A stretch of 64,000 nucleotides of DNA from Brachybacterium timonense (GCF_900258505.1 NZ_LT984895.1:1656261-1720260), one strand, 5' to 3'. Positions 20,941 through 29,897 are shown, numbered from the stretch's first letter. Numbers and translations are program-made. Notes: generated by a model from the sequence alone, not told the origin.

Positions 20941-21846
20941 ATGAGCACTCCCAGTGACAACAATGCGTGGGGTTCCCAGCCCTACGGTGACTCCAACGCG
21001 CCTCAGAGCCCCTACGACGCGTCGGCTGACTCCACCGCGTCGGCGCAGGATCCCTACCAGGCTGGAAGCTCCGCGCAGGGCGCCCAGGACGCATTCGGCT
21101 CCTCGGCTCCGCAGTCGGACTCCTTCGCGGCGCCGCAGTTCGGCGACCAGAACACCGCGGCAGGCCAGGATCCCTTCAACCAGTCCGCCAGCCAGAACGA
21201 GTATGGCCAGCCGTCCGCTGGCGAGCCGTACGGTACGGAATCGAGCCAGGACTCGTTCGGCCAGCCCTCTGCAGGTCAGTCGTACGGGGCTGAGACGGGT
21301 CAGGATGCGTTCGGCCAGCAGCAGGCGTCGGATCCGTATGCTGCCCCACCGGCTCAGAGCCCCTACGGCTCCCAGTCGTCGGCCTCCGACCCGTACGCCG
21401 CGCCCGGTCAGCAGTCGGCCTCCGATCCGTACGCCGCGCCCGGTCAGCAGTCGGCCTCCGATCCGTACGCCGCGCCCGGTCAGCAGTCGGCCTCCGATCC
21501 GTACGCCGCGCCCGGTCAGCAGTCGGCCTCCGATTCTTACGGTGCTGCGCCGGGCCAGCAGGGCACGCAAGGGTGGGCCCCTGCTGCTCAGAACGGCACT
21601 CCCGCCGGGGCACAGGGCGAGATGGGCCCGAGCCGCCTCATGGTGGGCCTCCTGGGCATCTTCCTGGGCGGTTTCGGCGTGCACCGCTTCCTTCTCGGCT
21701 ACACCACCATCGGCATCATCCAGATCGTGGTCAGCGTTCTGACCTGTGGCGTCGGCGCCTGGTGGGGGATCATTGAGGGCATTATGATCCTCGCGAAGAC
21801 CGAGTCGTTCAATCGTGACGCGCACGGGCGACCGCTCGCCGAGTGA
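20941..21846 (+). CDS. TM2 domain protein with Q/S/Y/P-rich tandem repeat N-terminus
   Basis: Residues 1-220 are low complexity, rich in Gln, Ser, Ala, Pro and Tyr, with a perfectly phased 12-residue repeat SASDPYAAPGQQ (about residues 148-195). Residues 225-300 form a TM2 domain: a GLLGIFLGGFGVHRFLLGY helix, then IGIIQIVVSVLTCGVGAWWGIIEGIMIL. TM2 proteins are two-helix membrane proteins of unknown function with a conserved G-x-H-R-F turn. The cytoplasmic tail resembles intrinsically disordered or aggregation-prone sequence. Tyrosines spaced every 12 residues could bind partners. The function is unknown. Confidence 0.85.
   Translation: MSTPSDNNAWGSQPYGDSNAPQSPYDASADSTASAQDPYQAGSSAQGAQDAFGSSAPQSDSFAAPQFGDQNTAAGQDPFNQSASQNEYGQPSAGEPYGTESSQDSFGQPSAGQSYGAETGQDAFGQQQASDPYAAPPAQSPYGSQSSASDPYAAPGQQSASDPYAAPGQQSASDPYAAPGQQSASDPYAAPGQQSASDSYGAAPGQQGTQGWAPAAQNGTPAGAQGEMGPSRLMVGLLGIFLGGFGVHRFLLGYTTIGIIQIVVSVLTCGVGAWWGIIEGIMILAKTESFNRDAHGRPLAE
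21381..21535 (+). repeat. 36-bp tandem repeat, 4 copies plus a diverged fifth
   Basis: Units at 21381-21416, 21417-21452, 21453-21488 and 21489-21524 differ only by a C/T change in the first, and a fifth partial unit diverges. The unit is a multiple of three and encodes SASDPYAAPGQQ, so copy number can change without a frameshift. DNA-level near-identity indicates recent expansion or homogenisation. Confidence 0.9.
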
Positions 21847-21866
21847 GCACTGATCAAACATGATGC

Positions 21867-21903
21867 GCGGTGCCGGCGCACAGACGGGTGATGCCGGCAC
21901 CGC
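21867..21903. terminator. Hairpin after TM2 gene
   Basis: An 11-base perfect stem, GCGGTGCCGGC (21867-21877) with GCCGGCACCGC (21893-21903), surrounds a 15-base loop, 20 bases after the TM2 gene stop. No T-tract. Confidence 0.6.
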
Positions 21904-21957
21904 ACAGGCATGACGGGCGACCCTCAGGGGGAGGGCGCAGGGGTTAAAGGAGAGAAC

Positions 21958-22287
21958 ATGAGCCAGTGGTCCAACCAGGGCGGCGCACCGTATCCGCAGC
22001 AGCAGTATCCGATGCATTCAGGGCCGCGGCCTGACACGAGCGGCATCCAGACCAGCGCGATCTTCCTGATCATCGTCGGCGTGCTCTGCTCCGGGATGAT
22101 CCCAGCGATCTTCGGCATCGTCGCACTGGCACAGATGAACACCGATCCGGACTCCGCGCGTCGGATGAACAAGATCGGCTGGATCATTGCGATCGTGCTC
22201 GTCGTCCTCGGGGTGCTGTTCTTCGTGGCCTACATCGTGTTCGTGGTTGTGCTTGGTGTCAGCATGGCCGCCGTCGGATCCAGCTGA
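21958..22287 (+). CDS. Small two-helix membrane protein (CD225/DUF4190-like)
   Basis: The ATG at 21958 is chosen for the strong AAAGGAG at 21946-21952, giving 109 aa; the open frame upstream to 21910 is not needed. A 35-residue polar, Gln/Pro-rich N-terminus is followed by a helix (SAIFLIIVGVLCSGMIPAIFGIVAL), a short loop (AQMNTDPDSARRMNKI) and a second hydrophobic segment. This resembles the re-entrant plus transmembrane layout of CD225/dispanin or DUF4190 proteins, but the assignment is by shape only. It shares its genomic setting and Gln/Pro-rich tail style with the TM2 protein upstream. The function is unknown. Confidence 0.7.
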   Translation: MSQWSNQGGAPYPQQQYPMHSGPRPDTSGIQTSAIFLIIVGVLCSGMIPAIFGIVALAQMNTDPDSARRMNKIGWIIAIVLVVLGVLFFVAYIVFVVVLGVSMAAVGSS

Positions 22288-22297
22288 GCCTCATCCT

Positions 22298-22771
22298 GTG
22301 CCGACTCCCGACTTCATCCTTGACCTGCGGCGCCACATCGGGCATGACCCGCTCTGGCTGCCCGGTGTGACCGCTATCGTGCTCGACACCGAGCGCACCC
22401 GAGTACTCCTGGTTCGCCGCGCCGATAATGGTCGATGGACGCCGGTCACAGGCATCATCGATCCGGGGGAGGAGCCTGCACAGGCCGGTGCGCGGGAAGT
22501 GCTCGAAGAAGCTGGCGTGATCGCCCAGGCCGAGCGTCTGGTGAGTATCCGAGCATTGCCGGAGATCACGCACACGAACGGTGACCGCGCGCAATACCTT
22601 GACATCTGCTTCCTCTTCCATCATGTGAGCGGTGAGCCGTATCCAGCGGACGGGGAGAATACAGAGGCCCGCTGGTTCGATATCGATCACCTGCCGACGA
22701 TGAACGACCGCTTCCACCATCAGCTGACAGCGGCGCTCTCCGATGACGTCGCCGCGCGCTTCCGTGTATGA
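22298..22771 (+). CDS. Nudix hydrolase
   Basis: The 157-aa protein contains a complete Nudix box: G-I-I-D-P-G-E-E, then seven residues, then REVLEEAGV (consensus G-x5-E-x7-REUxEExGU), at about residues 50-72. Such enzymes hydrolyse nucleoside diphosphates linked to another group; the substrate cannot be read from the sequence. The GTG at 22298, ten bases after the previous stop, gives a sensible N-terminus (MPTPDFILDLRRHIG), although no ribosome site is clear. The stop overlaps the next gene's ATG (ATGA). Confidence 0.85.
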   Translation: MPTPDFILDLRRHIGHDPLWLPGVTAIVLDTERTRVLLVRRADNGRWTPVTGIIDPGEEPAQAGAREVLEEAGVIAQAERLVSIRALPEITHTNGDRAQYLDICFLFHHVSGEPYPADGENTEARWFDIDHLPTMNDRFHHQLTAALSDDVAARFRV

Positions 22772-23367
22772 GCAGCGACCTTCGGCAAGGGGACCTTGCC
22801 AGCATTGACCTTTCACCGGTCCCGGGAGATTCAGCCCTGGTCCGCGTGCTTGCAGTGCCCGAGCGTGACCTGCTGCGCGACGGGCAGCTGCCGGTAGGAC
22901 TGGCCCCGTTCCAGGACGCTGTGCTCGTGGAAGTCATGTCGAACGGACACGTGGCCCTGCCGGGCGCCTGGGTGCGCCCCGAGGTGATTCGACAGGCGCA
23001 CGCCGCCGGGCATCAGCCCGTGGGCGAAGCCGATCTGCGCCTGCCCGCTGTCGTCATCGGGGATGGGAGCCGGGCAGCTCTGCACTGGGGCGAGACGATC
23101 TGGCCGCTGCCCTTCGATGACTCGGTGGCCATTCCCTCCTCGTGCCGACCACACGCCCATTCACTGCCGGAGCTTCGACGGCTGGTGCTGGCCGCGACCG
23201 GCCGACGGTCCGAGATCGCCTTGACGCTGTGGCAGCAGCCTGACTTCGAGGTCCCGTGGCACGATGTGCGGCTGGTGCCGCGTGCCGCCTGGTGGTTCGA
23301 GCTGGCGCAGGTGCCGGCTGGGATGCGTTACCGCGATGCGGTCGCAGCGCAGCGTGGGTTGGGGTGA
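22768..23367 (+). CDS. Protein of unknown function coupled to Nudix gene
   Basis: The 199-aa product is not recognised. It is soluble-looking, with no signal peptide or membrane helix, and rich in Trp/Pro-containing segments (GETIWPLPFDD, RAAWWFELAQVPAGMRYRDA). Its ATG overlaps the Nudix stop, so the two are made together and may act together. A small hairpin (CCCCG/CGGGG, 23392-23406) follows the stop and may end the unit. Confidence 0.65.
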   Translation: MSSDLRQGDLASIDLSPVPGDSALVRVLAVPERDLLRDGQLPVGLAPFQDAVLVEVMSNGHVALPGAWVRPEVIRQAHAAGHQPVGEADLRLPAVVIGDGSRAALHWGETIWPLPFDDSVAIPSSCRPHAHSLPELRRLVLAATGRRSEIALTLWQQPDFEVPWHDVRLVPRAAWWFELAQVPAGMRYRDAVAAQRGLG

Positions 23368-23539
23368 CCTGAACGAACACGCCCTGCGGAGCCCCGTCGT
23401 GCGGGGTGGAGACCCAGACGGGTGAGGCTCGCCTGGAACCCGCCCGGTTTCCATATGTTTCTCTGTGATGGGGGTCACGGTGTACGGTGGCCCGTGCTCG
23501 GTGACGTCGAGCTCGCCGACCTCGACGAGGAGGCCCCAC

Positions 23540-24925
23540 GTGCCATCAGCTCATCACCCCGATCTCAGGCGCCGTACTTTCCTGCGGCTCTGCGCCGGCG
23601 TTGCGACCGTGCTGCCGCTGTCTGTGCTGGCCGGATGCTCCGGTTCAGCTCGTGACTCGAAGACGATCCGTGTCGCGTACCAGCAGTTCGGTTCTGGAAC
23701 GCTGATGGAGGACTGGATCACCCGCACCTCCACGGCCTACTCGGCGGAGCATCCCGACATGACGATCGAACTGGTTCCGATCGTTGCAGCGGAGAACGAC
23801 TACTTCACGAAGAACGAGTTGCTCATGTCCTCCCCGCAGACGAGCCCCGATCTCGTCTATGAAGACACCTTCATCCTGCTCTCGGACGTCGGCGCCGGAT
23901 ACCTCCAACCGATCGATGAGTTCGCGACCACCTGGGAGCACTGGGACGACGTCGCCGACGCCTCCAAGGAGGCTGTCACCGCTGAAGACGGCAAGATCTA
24001 CGCGATCCCGACCCATACAGACACGCGCGGCATCTGGTACCAGATGGACGTCTTCGAAGAGGCAGGCCTGGACCGTGAATGGCAGCCCACCAGCTGGGAT
24101 GACATCCTCGAGACCGCTCGGACGATCAAGCAGAAGCTACCGGACGTGGCACCGTTGCACATTTTCTCTGGTGTCGCGCAGGGCGAGAAGGCCTCGATGC
24201 AAGGTTTCGAGATGCTCCTGTACGGCACCGACTCCCGTCTGTACAACGAGGACACACAGAAATGGGTGCTCGGATCCCAAGGCTTCCTTGACTCCCTCGG
24301 CTTCCTGAAAACGATCTTCGAAGAAGAACTCACTCTGCCCCTGGCCCGCAATCTGGATCCCAACGTCGGCGAATCCATCTACACGAGCCTGCTGCCGGAC
24401 CAGAAGCTGGGCATGGTCGTCGACGGAAACTGGAACTCCAGCAACTGGGGCGAGGGCGGCCCGAGGCCCTGGCCCGAATGGCCCGAGCACATCGCCGTCA
24501 CTCGGATGCCCACCAAGGACGGCCAGGGGAGTGGCTGGACCACCCTTGCCGGTGGCTGGAGCTGGACGATCCCCAAGCACGCGACCGACCCGAAGGCCTC
24601 ATTCGATTTCATCACCGCGCTGTGCACCACGGAGAACTCCGTGACGCGAGCCATTGAGGACAACCACATCACGGTGCGCGCCGATGTTGCCGAGGTTGAG
24701 GAGTACAAGACCTATTCGCCACTGGCCGAGTTCTTCACGGGTCTGCTCGAGGAAGCGCATTACCGGCCCGCAATGCCCGCGTATCCCGAGGTGTCCTCCG
24801 CTATTCAGGAGGCGATGGAAGCCGTCATGACGTTCTCGAGCACCCCCGAACAGGCGGCAACCGAGTACGACCGGGCTATCCGCGACATCGTCGGTCCAGA
24901 GAACACTGAGGAGGAGCAGCGATGA
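23540..24925 (+). CDS. Sugar ABC transporter substrate-binding lipoprotein (Tat-type signal)
   Basis: The GTG at 23540 behind GAGGAGG (23527-23533) gives 461 aa. The N-terminus combines a twin-arginine motif (RRRTFLRL) with a lipobox (LSVLAGC), so it is predicted to cross the membrane folded by Tat and then be lipidated. The body matches family 1 solute-binding proteins for sugars (LVYEDTFILLSDVGAGYLQP, AIPTHTDTRGIWYQ, GMVVDGNWNS). It heads a three-gene importer operon; the sugar is not evident. The GTG of the permease gene overlaps its end. Confidence 0.92.
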   Translation: MPSAHHPDLRRRTFLRLCAGVATVLPLSVLAGCSGSARDSKTIRVAYQQFGSGTLMEDWITRTSTAYSAEHPDMTIELVPIVAAENDYFTKNELLMSSPQTSPDLVYEDTFILLSDVGAGYLQPIDEFATTWEHWDDVADASKEAVTAEDGKIYAIPTHTDTRGIWYQMDVFEEAGLDREWQPTSWDDILETARTIKQKLPDVAPLHIFSGVAQGEKASMQGFEMLLYGTDSRLYNEDTQKWVLGSQGFLDSLGFLKTIFEEELTLPLARNLDPNVGESIYTSLLPDQKLGMVVDGNWNSSNWGEGGPRPWPEWPEHIAVTRMPTKDGQGSGWTTLAGGWSWTIPKHATDPKASFDFITALCTTENSVTRAIEDNHITVRADVAEVEEYKTYSPLAEFFTGLLEEAHYRPAMPAYPEVSSAIQEAMEAVMTFSSTPEQAATEYDRAIRDIVGPENTEEEQR

Positions 24926-25869
24926 GCACTGCCGCTGCCGCCGCTGACCGCACCATGGCGACTGAACCTCGCAGACGCCGGCCGAATCGTCGGCTCGGCA
25001 ACCGTTTGACCCCGGCCCGCGCCGTACCGATGATTCCGGCGGCGATCCTGCTGCTGGCGTTCATGGCAGGCCCGATCGTCTATTCGCTGTACCTGGCGTT
25101 CACCGATAAGGCCATCCGTGGCGACGGAGCCGCGAACACGAGGTTGGTGGGAGTCGACAACTTCGTGGACGCGTTCACGGATGGTTCGTTCTGGAACAGC
25201 GTTCTGCTCACGCTCGTGTTCACGATCATTTCAGCGGTGATCGGACAGAACGTGCTGGGCATGATCCTCGCTCTGCTCATGCAACGAGCGAACCGCATCG
25301 TGAGCTTCGCCGTCACCGCCATTGTGATCGCCGCCTGGATCCTCCCGGAGGTCGTCGCCGGATACCTGCTCTACACCTTTTTCGCCGACGAGGGCTCGCT
25401 GAACACGATCCTCGCGACAATCGGACTACCCGGGCAGGACATGCTGTTCAGTGCACCGATCATCGCCGTGTCCTTCGCGAACATCTGGCGCGGGGCTGCA
25501 TTCTCCATGCTCGTGTACTCGGCGGCTCTCACGGCTGTGCCCGAGGACGTGTATGAATCCGCAGCGCTCGATGGCGCAGGACCTGCCCGACGCTTCCGAT
25601 CTATCACGGTGCCGCTGCTGCGCCCCGCGATCGCGACCAACCTGATGCTGACCACGCTGCAGACCCTGTCGGTCTTCGGCCTGATCTTCATCATGACCGG
25701 CGGCGGACCCGCCCAGAAGAGCCAGACTCTGCCCCTGTACATGTACGAACAGGCCTTCTCTTACGGGCAGCTCGGCTACGGCACCGCTGTGGCGCTGCTG
25801 CTCCTGCTGATCGGAGCGCTCGCGTCACTGGCCTACCTGCGTCTGCTGCCCGAGGAGGAGAAGCGATGA
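24922..25869 (+). CDS. Sugar ABC transporter permease (MalF type)
   Basis: The 315-aa protein has about 40 polar N-terminal residues and then six predicted helices. The ATPase-docking EAA loop reads YESAALDGAGPARRFRSITVPLLRP. MalF-type proteins form the inner-membrane channel with a MalG partner, encoded next and overlapping by four bases. No ATPase gene is in the operon, so a shared MsiK-like ATPase elsewhere is expected. Confidence 0.95.
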   Translation: MSTAAAAADRTMATEPRRRRPNRRLGNRLTPARAVPMIPAAILLLAFMAGPIVYSLYLAFTDKAIRGDGAANTRLVGVDNFVDAFTDGSFWNSVLLTLVFTIISAVIGQNVLGMILALLMQRANRIVSFAVTAIVIAAWILPEVVAGYLLYTFFADEGSLNTILATIGLPGQDMLFSAPIIAVSFANIWRGAAFSMLVYSAALTAVPEDVYESAALDGAGPARRFRSITVPLLRPAIATNLMLTTLQTLSVFGLIFIMTGGGPAQKSQTLPLYMYEQAFSYGQLGYGTAVALLLLLIGALASLAYLRLLPEEEKR

Positions 25870-26771
25870 ACGCGACGACCGCCGAGCCCACCACGTCCAC
25901 GCGATCCTCCATGAGCAGCCGCACATCGGCACCCCGCGGCGGCATGGGGCCGCGTGAGCGGATGTCCCGCACCGCATCGAGCATCGCCATGATCGTGATC
26001 GGCATCGCCTTCTTGGTGCCACTGGCCTGGGTTGTCCTGGCGAGCTTTGACACCGAGGCAACGCTCTCAGTGAAGTGGCCGAGCAGCTGGAGCCTCGGCA
26101 ACTATCAGGCGATCTGGAATGCGGAGACGACCTTCCGTCCACTGTGGAACTCGCTCGTGCTCTGCGGCGGCGCCACAGTGCTGACGATGACCGCATCCGT
26201 CCTGTGCGCCTATCCGCTGTCGCGCTACCGTTTTCGGGCGAAGCGGCCGCTGCTGCTGACGATCATCTTCTCCACCGGACTGCCGATCACCGCGATCATG
26301 ATCCCGGTGTACTCGCTGTTCGTGCAGGTGAACCTGATTGATTCGATGCTCGGCGCGGTGTTCTTCCTGGGCGCGAGCGCCCTGCCGTACGGCATCTTCC
26401 TCACCAAGGGGTTCATGGACTCGGTGCCGATCGAGATCGAGGAATCAGCCTGGACCGAGGGCGCTGGCGTCTACCGCACTCTGTTCACGGTGGTGCTGCC
26501 TCTGATGAAGTCTGGGCTATCTGTGGCGACGATCTTCACCTTCGTCGGCATGTGGGGCAACTTCTTCGTACCCTTCATGCTGCTGCTGAGCCCGGACAAA
26601 CTGCCTGCCGCGGTCACGTTGTACACCTTCTCCTCGCAGTACGGACAGGTGGCCTACGGGCAGCTCGCAGCCTTCTCGATCTTCTACTCCATCCCCGTCA
26701 TCGCGCTGTACCTGTTCCTGGGGCGAGGCCTGGGCTCAGGCTTCGCCGCCGCCGGGGGAGTGAAGGGCTGA
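25866..26771 (+). CDS. Sugar ABC transporter permease (MalG type)
   Basis: The 301-aa protein has six predicted helices and the EAA-loop region IEIEESAWTEGAGVYRTLFTVVLPLMK, typical of MalG-type permeases. It is the last gene of the importer operon; its ATG overlaps the previous stop. The operon then meets a reverse-strand TPR gene, with only a weak GGCCC/GGGCC hairpin (26825-26840) between them. Confidence 0.95.
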   Translation: MNATTAEPTTSTRSSMSSRTSAPRGGMGPRERMSRTASSIAMIVIGIAFLVPLAWVVLASFDTEATLSVKWPSSWSLGNYQAIWNAETTFRPLWNSLVLCGGATVLTMTASVLCAYPLSRYRFRAKRPLLLTIIFSTGLPITAIMIPVYSLFVQVNLIDSMLGAVFFLGASALPYGIFLTKGFMDSVPIEIEESAWTEGAGVYRTLFTVVLPLMKSGLSVATIFTFVGMWGNFFVPFMLLLSPDKLPAAVTLYTFSSQYGQVAYGQLAAFSIFYSIPVIALYLFLGRGLGSGFAAAGGVKG

Positions 26772-26872
26772 CCGGATCCGTAGCACTGTGAACGACGGCG
26801 CAGTGCCGACGGCTTCCACGAAGAGGCCCCGCGCAGGGCCGCGCGCACCGGGAGCCTCGGACCGAGTCCTGA

Positions 26873-28615
26873 TCAGCCGGCTGCGCCGAAACCGAGGGGG
26901 AGCGGACCGGCCATCGCCCGCTGTTCCTGCCCCATCGCGCTGAGCCGGCAGGCGCATGACGCCGTGATCGGCAGGTCGGCCTGGGCTCGCACGATATCGA
27001 GGCGTCGTTTGATCACCGCGGCGAGCTCGTCCTTGCCGAGTCGGGTGAGGCACTCGTGGTAGCCGTGCAGGCTCCACACGTTGTCAGGATGCAGGTTGGC
27101 GCGTGGGATCCCGGGGGCGTAGCCGAGGTCCTCCCGATACACCTGCTCTGCTTCCTCGACGCGGTTCTGTTCCAGAAGCAGGGCGGCCAGCGCGTGGCGA
27201 GTGGGCTGCATCCAGCTCCACGGCTCGTCGTAGGGGAGGGCATCGTCGATCTCCACGGAACGGCGCAGATGCGCGAAGGCCTCCTCGTAGCGGCCATCCC
27301 GGTACGCGATCTCACCATCGAGCATCTCCGCGGCGACCTGGAGGATGTCCTGGCAGGTGTTGTTGAAGACGGTGCGGGACTCGGGGACCCGCTCGACGGC
27401 GGCGCGGAAGAGCTCCCGCTCAGCGAGGGCCTCCTCCACACGCTCCAGCGCGGCGAGAGCCACACCCCTTGCGTAGTGCATGATGGCGGTGGTGGTGCAG
27501 AACAAGTCTTGGTCCTCGGGCAACGGCTCGTCGAGGATCTCCTGCCAGCGCCCGAAGCGAATGAGTGCGTGCATCGTCATCGGGTAGAAACCCTCGAGCC
27601 AGTCCGCCATCGGCGGTGACTGCACCTGAAGCAGTTCGGGCGGCAGCGCTGCCTCCAGGCGGCGACCCGCGTCTATCGCGGGTTCGGACTGGCCCAGGAA
27701 CATGGCGCCGTACATGACGAAGTGCAGATTGTGGGCCCGGTAGAGGGTGTAGAAGTTCAGCGGCCCGCGGTGCTGGACGTAGCGCTGATCCGCGGCGTGA
27801 GCGGCCTCGTTCGTCTCGATCACCCGCCGGTAGTCACCGCACAGCACGTCGATGTGCGTCGGCATGTGCACGAGATGCCCGCCATCGGGCACGACATCCC
27901 GCGACCAGTCGGCCACCCAGAGCGCTGACTCGGGGGTGCCGGACATCTCCATGAGATGAACGGCGAGGTGCAGCAGCCCGGGATGACGGCGACCACCGGG
28001 GAGGGACAGTGCACGGTCGACGAGCTGCTTCGCCTCTTCACTCGGGGCTCCAGCGGTCGGTGCCCCGGTGCGCAGATCCCACAGGTCCCACGGCTTGACA
28101 CCGAGCAGGGCATCCAGGACGACCGCCAGTACGTCGAGGTCCTCCGGGAACCGGCGGGCGAGGTCCCGGCAGGCGTCCGCGTAGCCGTCGGCCCAGTCCT
28201 GGCACCACTGTTCACCCTCGGGCGGCGACGAAGACGGGAAACGTGCCGACAACGTCGCGATCAGCGCCTGGTCTCGATCCGGGGCCGTCGAGGCGAGCGA
28301 GAACGCGCGCTCGGCGTGACGAGCCGCATGTTCGAGGCTGAGCCGCAGATCCTCCGGATCGAAGGCCTCCCACGGCTTGTTGTAGTTGGGGCCCAGAACA
28401 TAGGCGGCGCCCCAATGGGCGAGAGCGAACTGCGGGTCCGCCTCCGCGGCGCGCACGAAGCAACCGTAGGCCTCTTCGTGGTTGAAGGCGTAGGTCCAGA
28501 TCAGGCCTCGGGTGAACCAGGTCGCGGCTTCTGGGATCGTGGTCGGTAACTCCGGCTGATAGGAGCCGAGGGCGAAGGGATAGTCATCTGTGGCGTCAGT
28601 CACGCGAGGATGCAT
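26873..28615 (-). CDS. Large TPR-repeat protein with conserved histidine blocks
   Basis: The 580-aa protein is helical throughout with tetratricopeptide-like repeats (for example AATWFTRGLIWTYAFNHEEA, WMQPTRHALAALLLEQNRVE). It lacks a signal peptide. Two blocks stand out mid-protein: LLHLAVHLMEMS and GHLVHMPTHIDVLCGDY, with five histidines in H-x4-H and H-x4-H like spacing that could bind metal. Similar TPR proteins are widespread but uncharacterised; the role is unknown. The ATG at 28615 is supported by a -10-like element exactly six bases upstream. The gene is divergent from the iron operon. Confidence 0.8.
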   Translation of the reverse strand: MHPRVTDATDDYPFALGSYQPELPTTIPEAATWFTRGLIWTYAFNHEEAYGCFVRAAEADPQFALAHWGAAYVLGPNYNKPWEAFDPEDLRLSLEHAARHAERAFSLASTAPDRDQALIATLSARFPSSSPPEGEQWCQDWADGYADACRDLARRFPEDLDVLAVVLDALLGVKPWDLWDLRTGAPTAGAPSEEAKQLVDRALSLPGGRRHPGLLHLAVHLMEMSGTPESALWVADWSRDVVPDGGHLVHMPTHIDVLCGDYRRVIETNEAAHAADQRYVQHRGPLNFYTLYRAHNLHFVMYGAMFLGQSEPAIDAGRRLEAALPPELLQVQSPPMADWLEGFYPMTMHALIRFGRWQEILDEPLPEDQDLFCTTTAIMHYARGVALAALERVEEALAERELFRAAVERVPESRTVFNNTCQDILQVAAEMLDGEIAYRDGRYEEAFAHLRRSVEIDDALPYDEPWSWMQPTRHALAALLLEQNRVEEAEQVYREDLGYAPGIPRANLHPDNVWSLHGYHECLTRLGKDELAAVIKRRLDIVRAQADLPITASCACRLSAMGQEQRAMAGPLPLGFGAAG

Positions 28616-28621
28616 GCTGCG

Positions 28622-28627
28622 AGGCTA
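28622..28627 (-). promoter_or_regulatory. -10-like TAGCCT (reverse), leaderless TPR gene
   Basis: On the reverse strand TAGCCT is followed by six bases (CGCAGC) and the ATG at 28615. No ribosome site is present. It faces away from the DtxR box 127 bases further on. Confidence 0.55.
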
Positions 28628-28753
28628 ACAACCGGGCTGCCGATCGGGGACGGATTCTGCGGAACGAAGCTGCTGCCGGTTGCGGCTCACGCGACTCGGG
28701 GATGAACGAGTAATCGTGTGGACGTTACGGCCCATGCGGCACTTCTGCGGAGG

Positions 28754-28772
28754 TTAGGTTAGGCTCACCTAA
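28754..28772. promoter_or_regulatory. DtxR/IdeR iron box
   Basis: TTAGGTTAGGCTCACCTAA differs from the DtxR/IdeR consensus TTAGGTTAGGCTAACCTAA at one base. It contains -10-like hexamers (TAGGTT 28755-28760, TAGGCT 28760-28765), so Fe2+-loaded repressor would block polymerase. It predicts iron repression of the siderophore-uptake operon that begins at 28893. Confidence 0.9.
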
Positions 28773-28892
28773 GTGCAGAAGAGAGGTTGCTGGCCGATCG
28801 ATCGATGCAGGCTCCCTGTTGTGGAGGCGCAACTCGCGGGCCCACGACCTTTCGCTCTGCCAGCCGACATCCGTTTATCGAAAGCACCGCTC

Positions 28893-29897
28893 ATGGCCCA
28901 CATTTCCCCCGCGCAGTCTCTTGTTCTTCGCGGAATCGCAGTCGCCGCCGCCTTCGTCATCGCCCTCGCTGGTTGCTCCGCTCCCTCCGGTGAGAAGCCC
29001 GCGTCAGACGGGGGTGCCGCGAAGCAAACAGAGGACGCGGGTTGGCCGCGGACCTTCACCAATGCTGACGGCACGACCACCGAGATCCCGAAACAGCCCC
29101 AGCGCATCGTCTCCACGTCGGTCTCGGTCTCAGGCACTCTCCTCGCGTTCGACGCGCCGGTCGTGGCCTCCGGCTCGGCCGGCAACGGTAAGTTCTTCGC
29201 CCAGTGGGCCGACGTCGCCGAGAAGCGCGACGTGGCGAACCTGTGGGCAGCGGGGGAGGTCGACCTGGAGTCGGTGCACGCCTACGAGCCCGACCTGATC
29301 GTTGTTTCAGCCTCCGGCGCCGACTCGGTCGCCGATCAGGTGGCAGACCTCCAGGAGATCGCGCCGACCATCGTGGTCGACTATGGCGGACAGACGTGGC
29401 AGCAGCTCGCCGAAGAGCTCGGCGAGGCAACCGGCCTGGAAGACAACGTCAAGACGACCGTGTCTGATTTCGACGCCTACGTCGCCGAGGCGGCGGAGAA
29501 GATCACAGTGCCGGAGGGCAAGGCGAACATCGTCTCGTTCAACGGCCCGGGCGAAAGCAACCCCATCGCCCGGGCCGGGTCGGCGCAGAGCCAGCTGCTG
29601 AGTGAGCTCGGCTTCACCATCGAAGACCCGAACCCCGACTGGCACACGCAAGACAACCTGCGCGAAGACTTCGTCTGGGCGAGCTACGAGAACCTCACGG
29701 AGCTGACGGCGGAGACCACTTTCATCCTCAGCCAGGACGACGGGGGCGCGCAGGCGTTCGCCGACGACCCGGTGCTCGCCAACCTGCCCTCGGTGAAGGC
29801 GCGCCAGGTGTACGGGCTCGGGCCGAACTCGTTCCGCATCGACAAGTACAGCGCGACGGAGATCGTCGACGCCGTCGTGGCGGCCTTCGGCGAGTGA
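28893..29897 (+). CDS. Iron-siderophore (FepB-like) substrate-binding lipoprotein
   Basis: From the ATG at 28893 the 334-aa protein has a lipoprotein signal (LVLRGIAVAAAFVIALAGC), which fixes this start. An in-frame GTG at 28773, eight bases after a -10-like hexamer, would add 40 residues ahead of the signal and is less likely. The body matches FepB-type binding proteins (PQRIVSTSVSVSGTLLAFDAPVVASGS, VHAYEPDLIVVSASGAD). It delivers ferric-siderophore to the two permeases downstream. Regulation by the upstream DtxR box is strongly indicated. Confidence 0.93.
   Translation: MAHISPAQSLVLRGIAVAAAFVIALAGCSAPSGEKPASDGGAAKQTEDAGWPRTFTNADGTTTEIPKQPQRIVSTSVSVSGTLLAFDAPVVASGSAGNGKFFAQWADVAEKRDVANLWAAGEVDLESVHAYEPDLIVVSASGADSVADQVADLQEIAPTIVVDYGGQTWQQLAEELGEATGLEDNVKTTVSDFDAYVAEAAEKITVPEGKANIVSFNGPGESNPIARAGSAQSQLLSELGFTIEDPNPDWHTQDNLREDFVWASYENLTELTAETTFILSQDDGGAQAFADDPVLANLPSVKARQVYGLGPNSFRIDKYSATEIVDAVVAAFGE

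Noticed and set aside
21381-21535. CRISPR-like array
   Set aside because: The 36-base repeats are directly adjacent with no spacers and encode a peptide repeat. No cas genes are present.
28773-28892. Longer start of the siderophore-binding protein at GTG 28773
   Set aside because: It would put 40 residues ahead of the lipoprotein signal peptide. It is possible as a leader frame, but not as the mature start.
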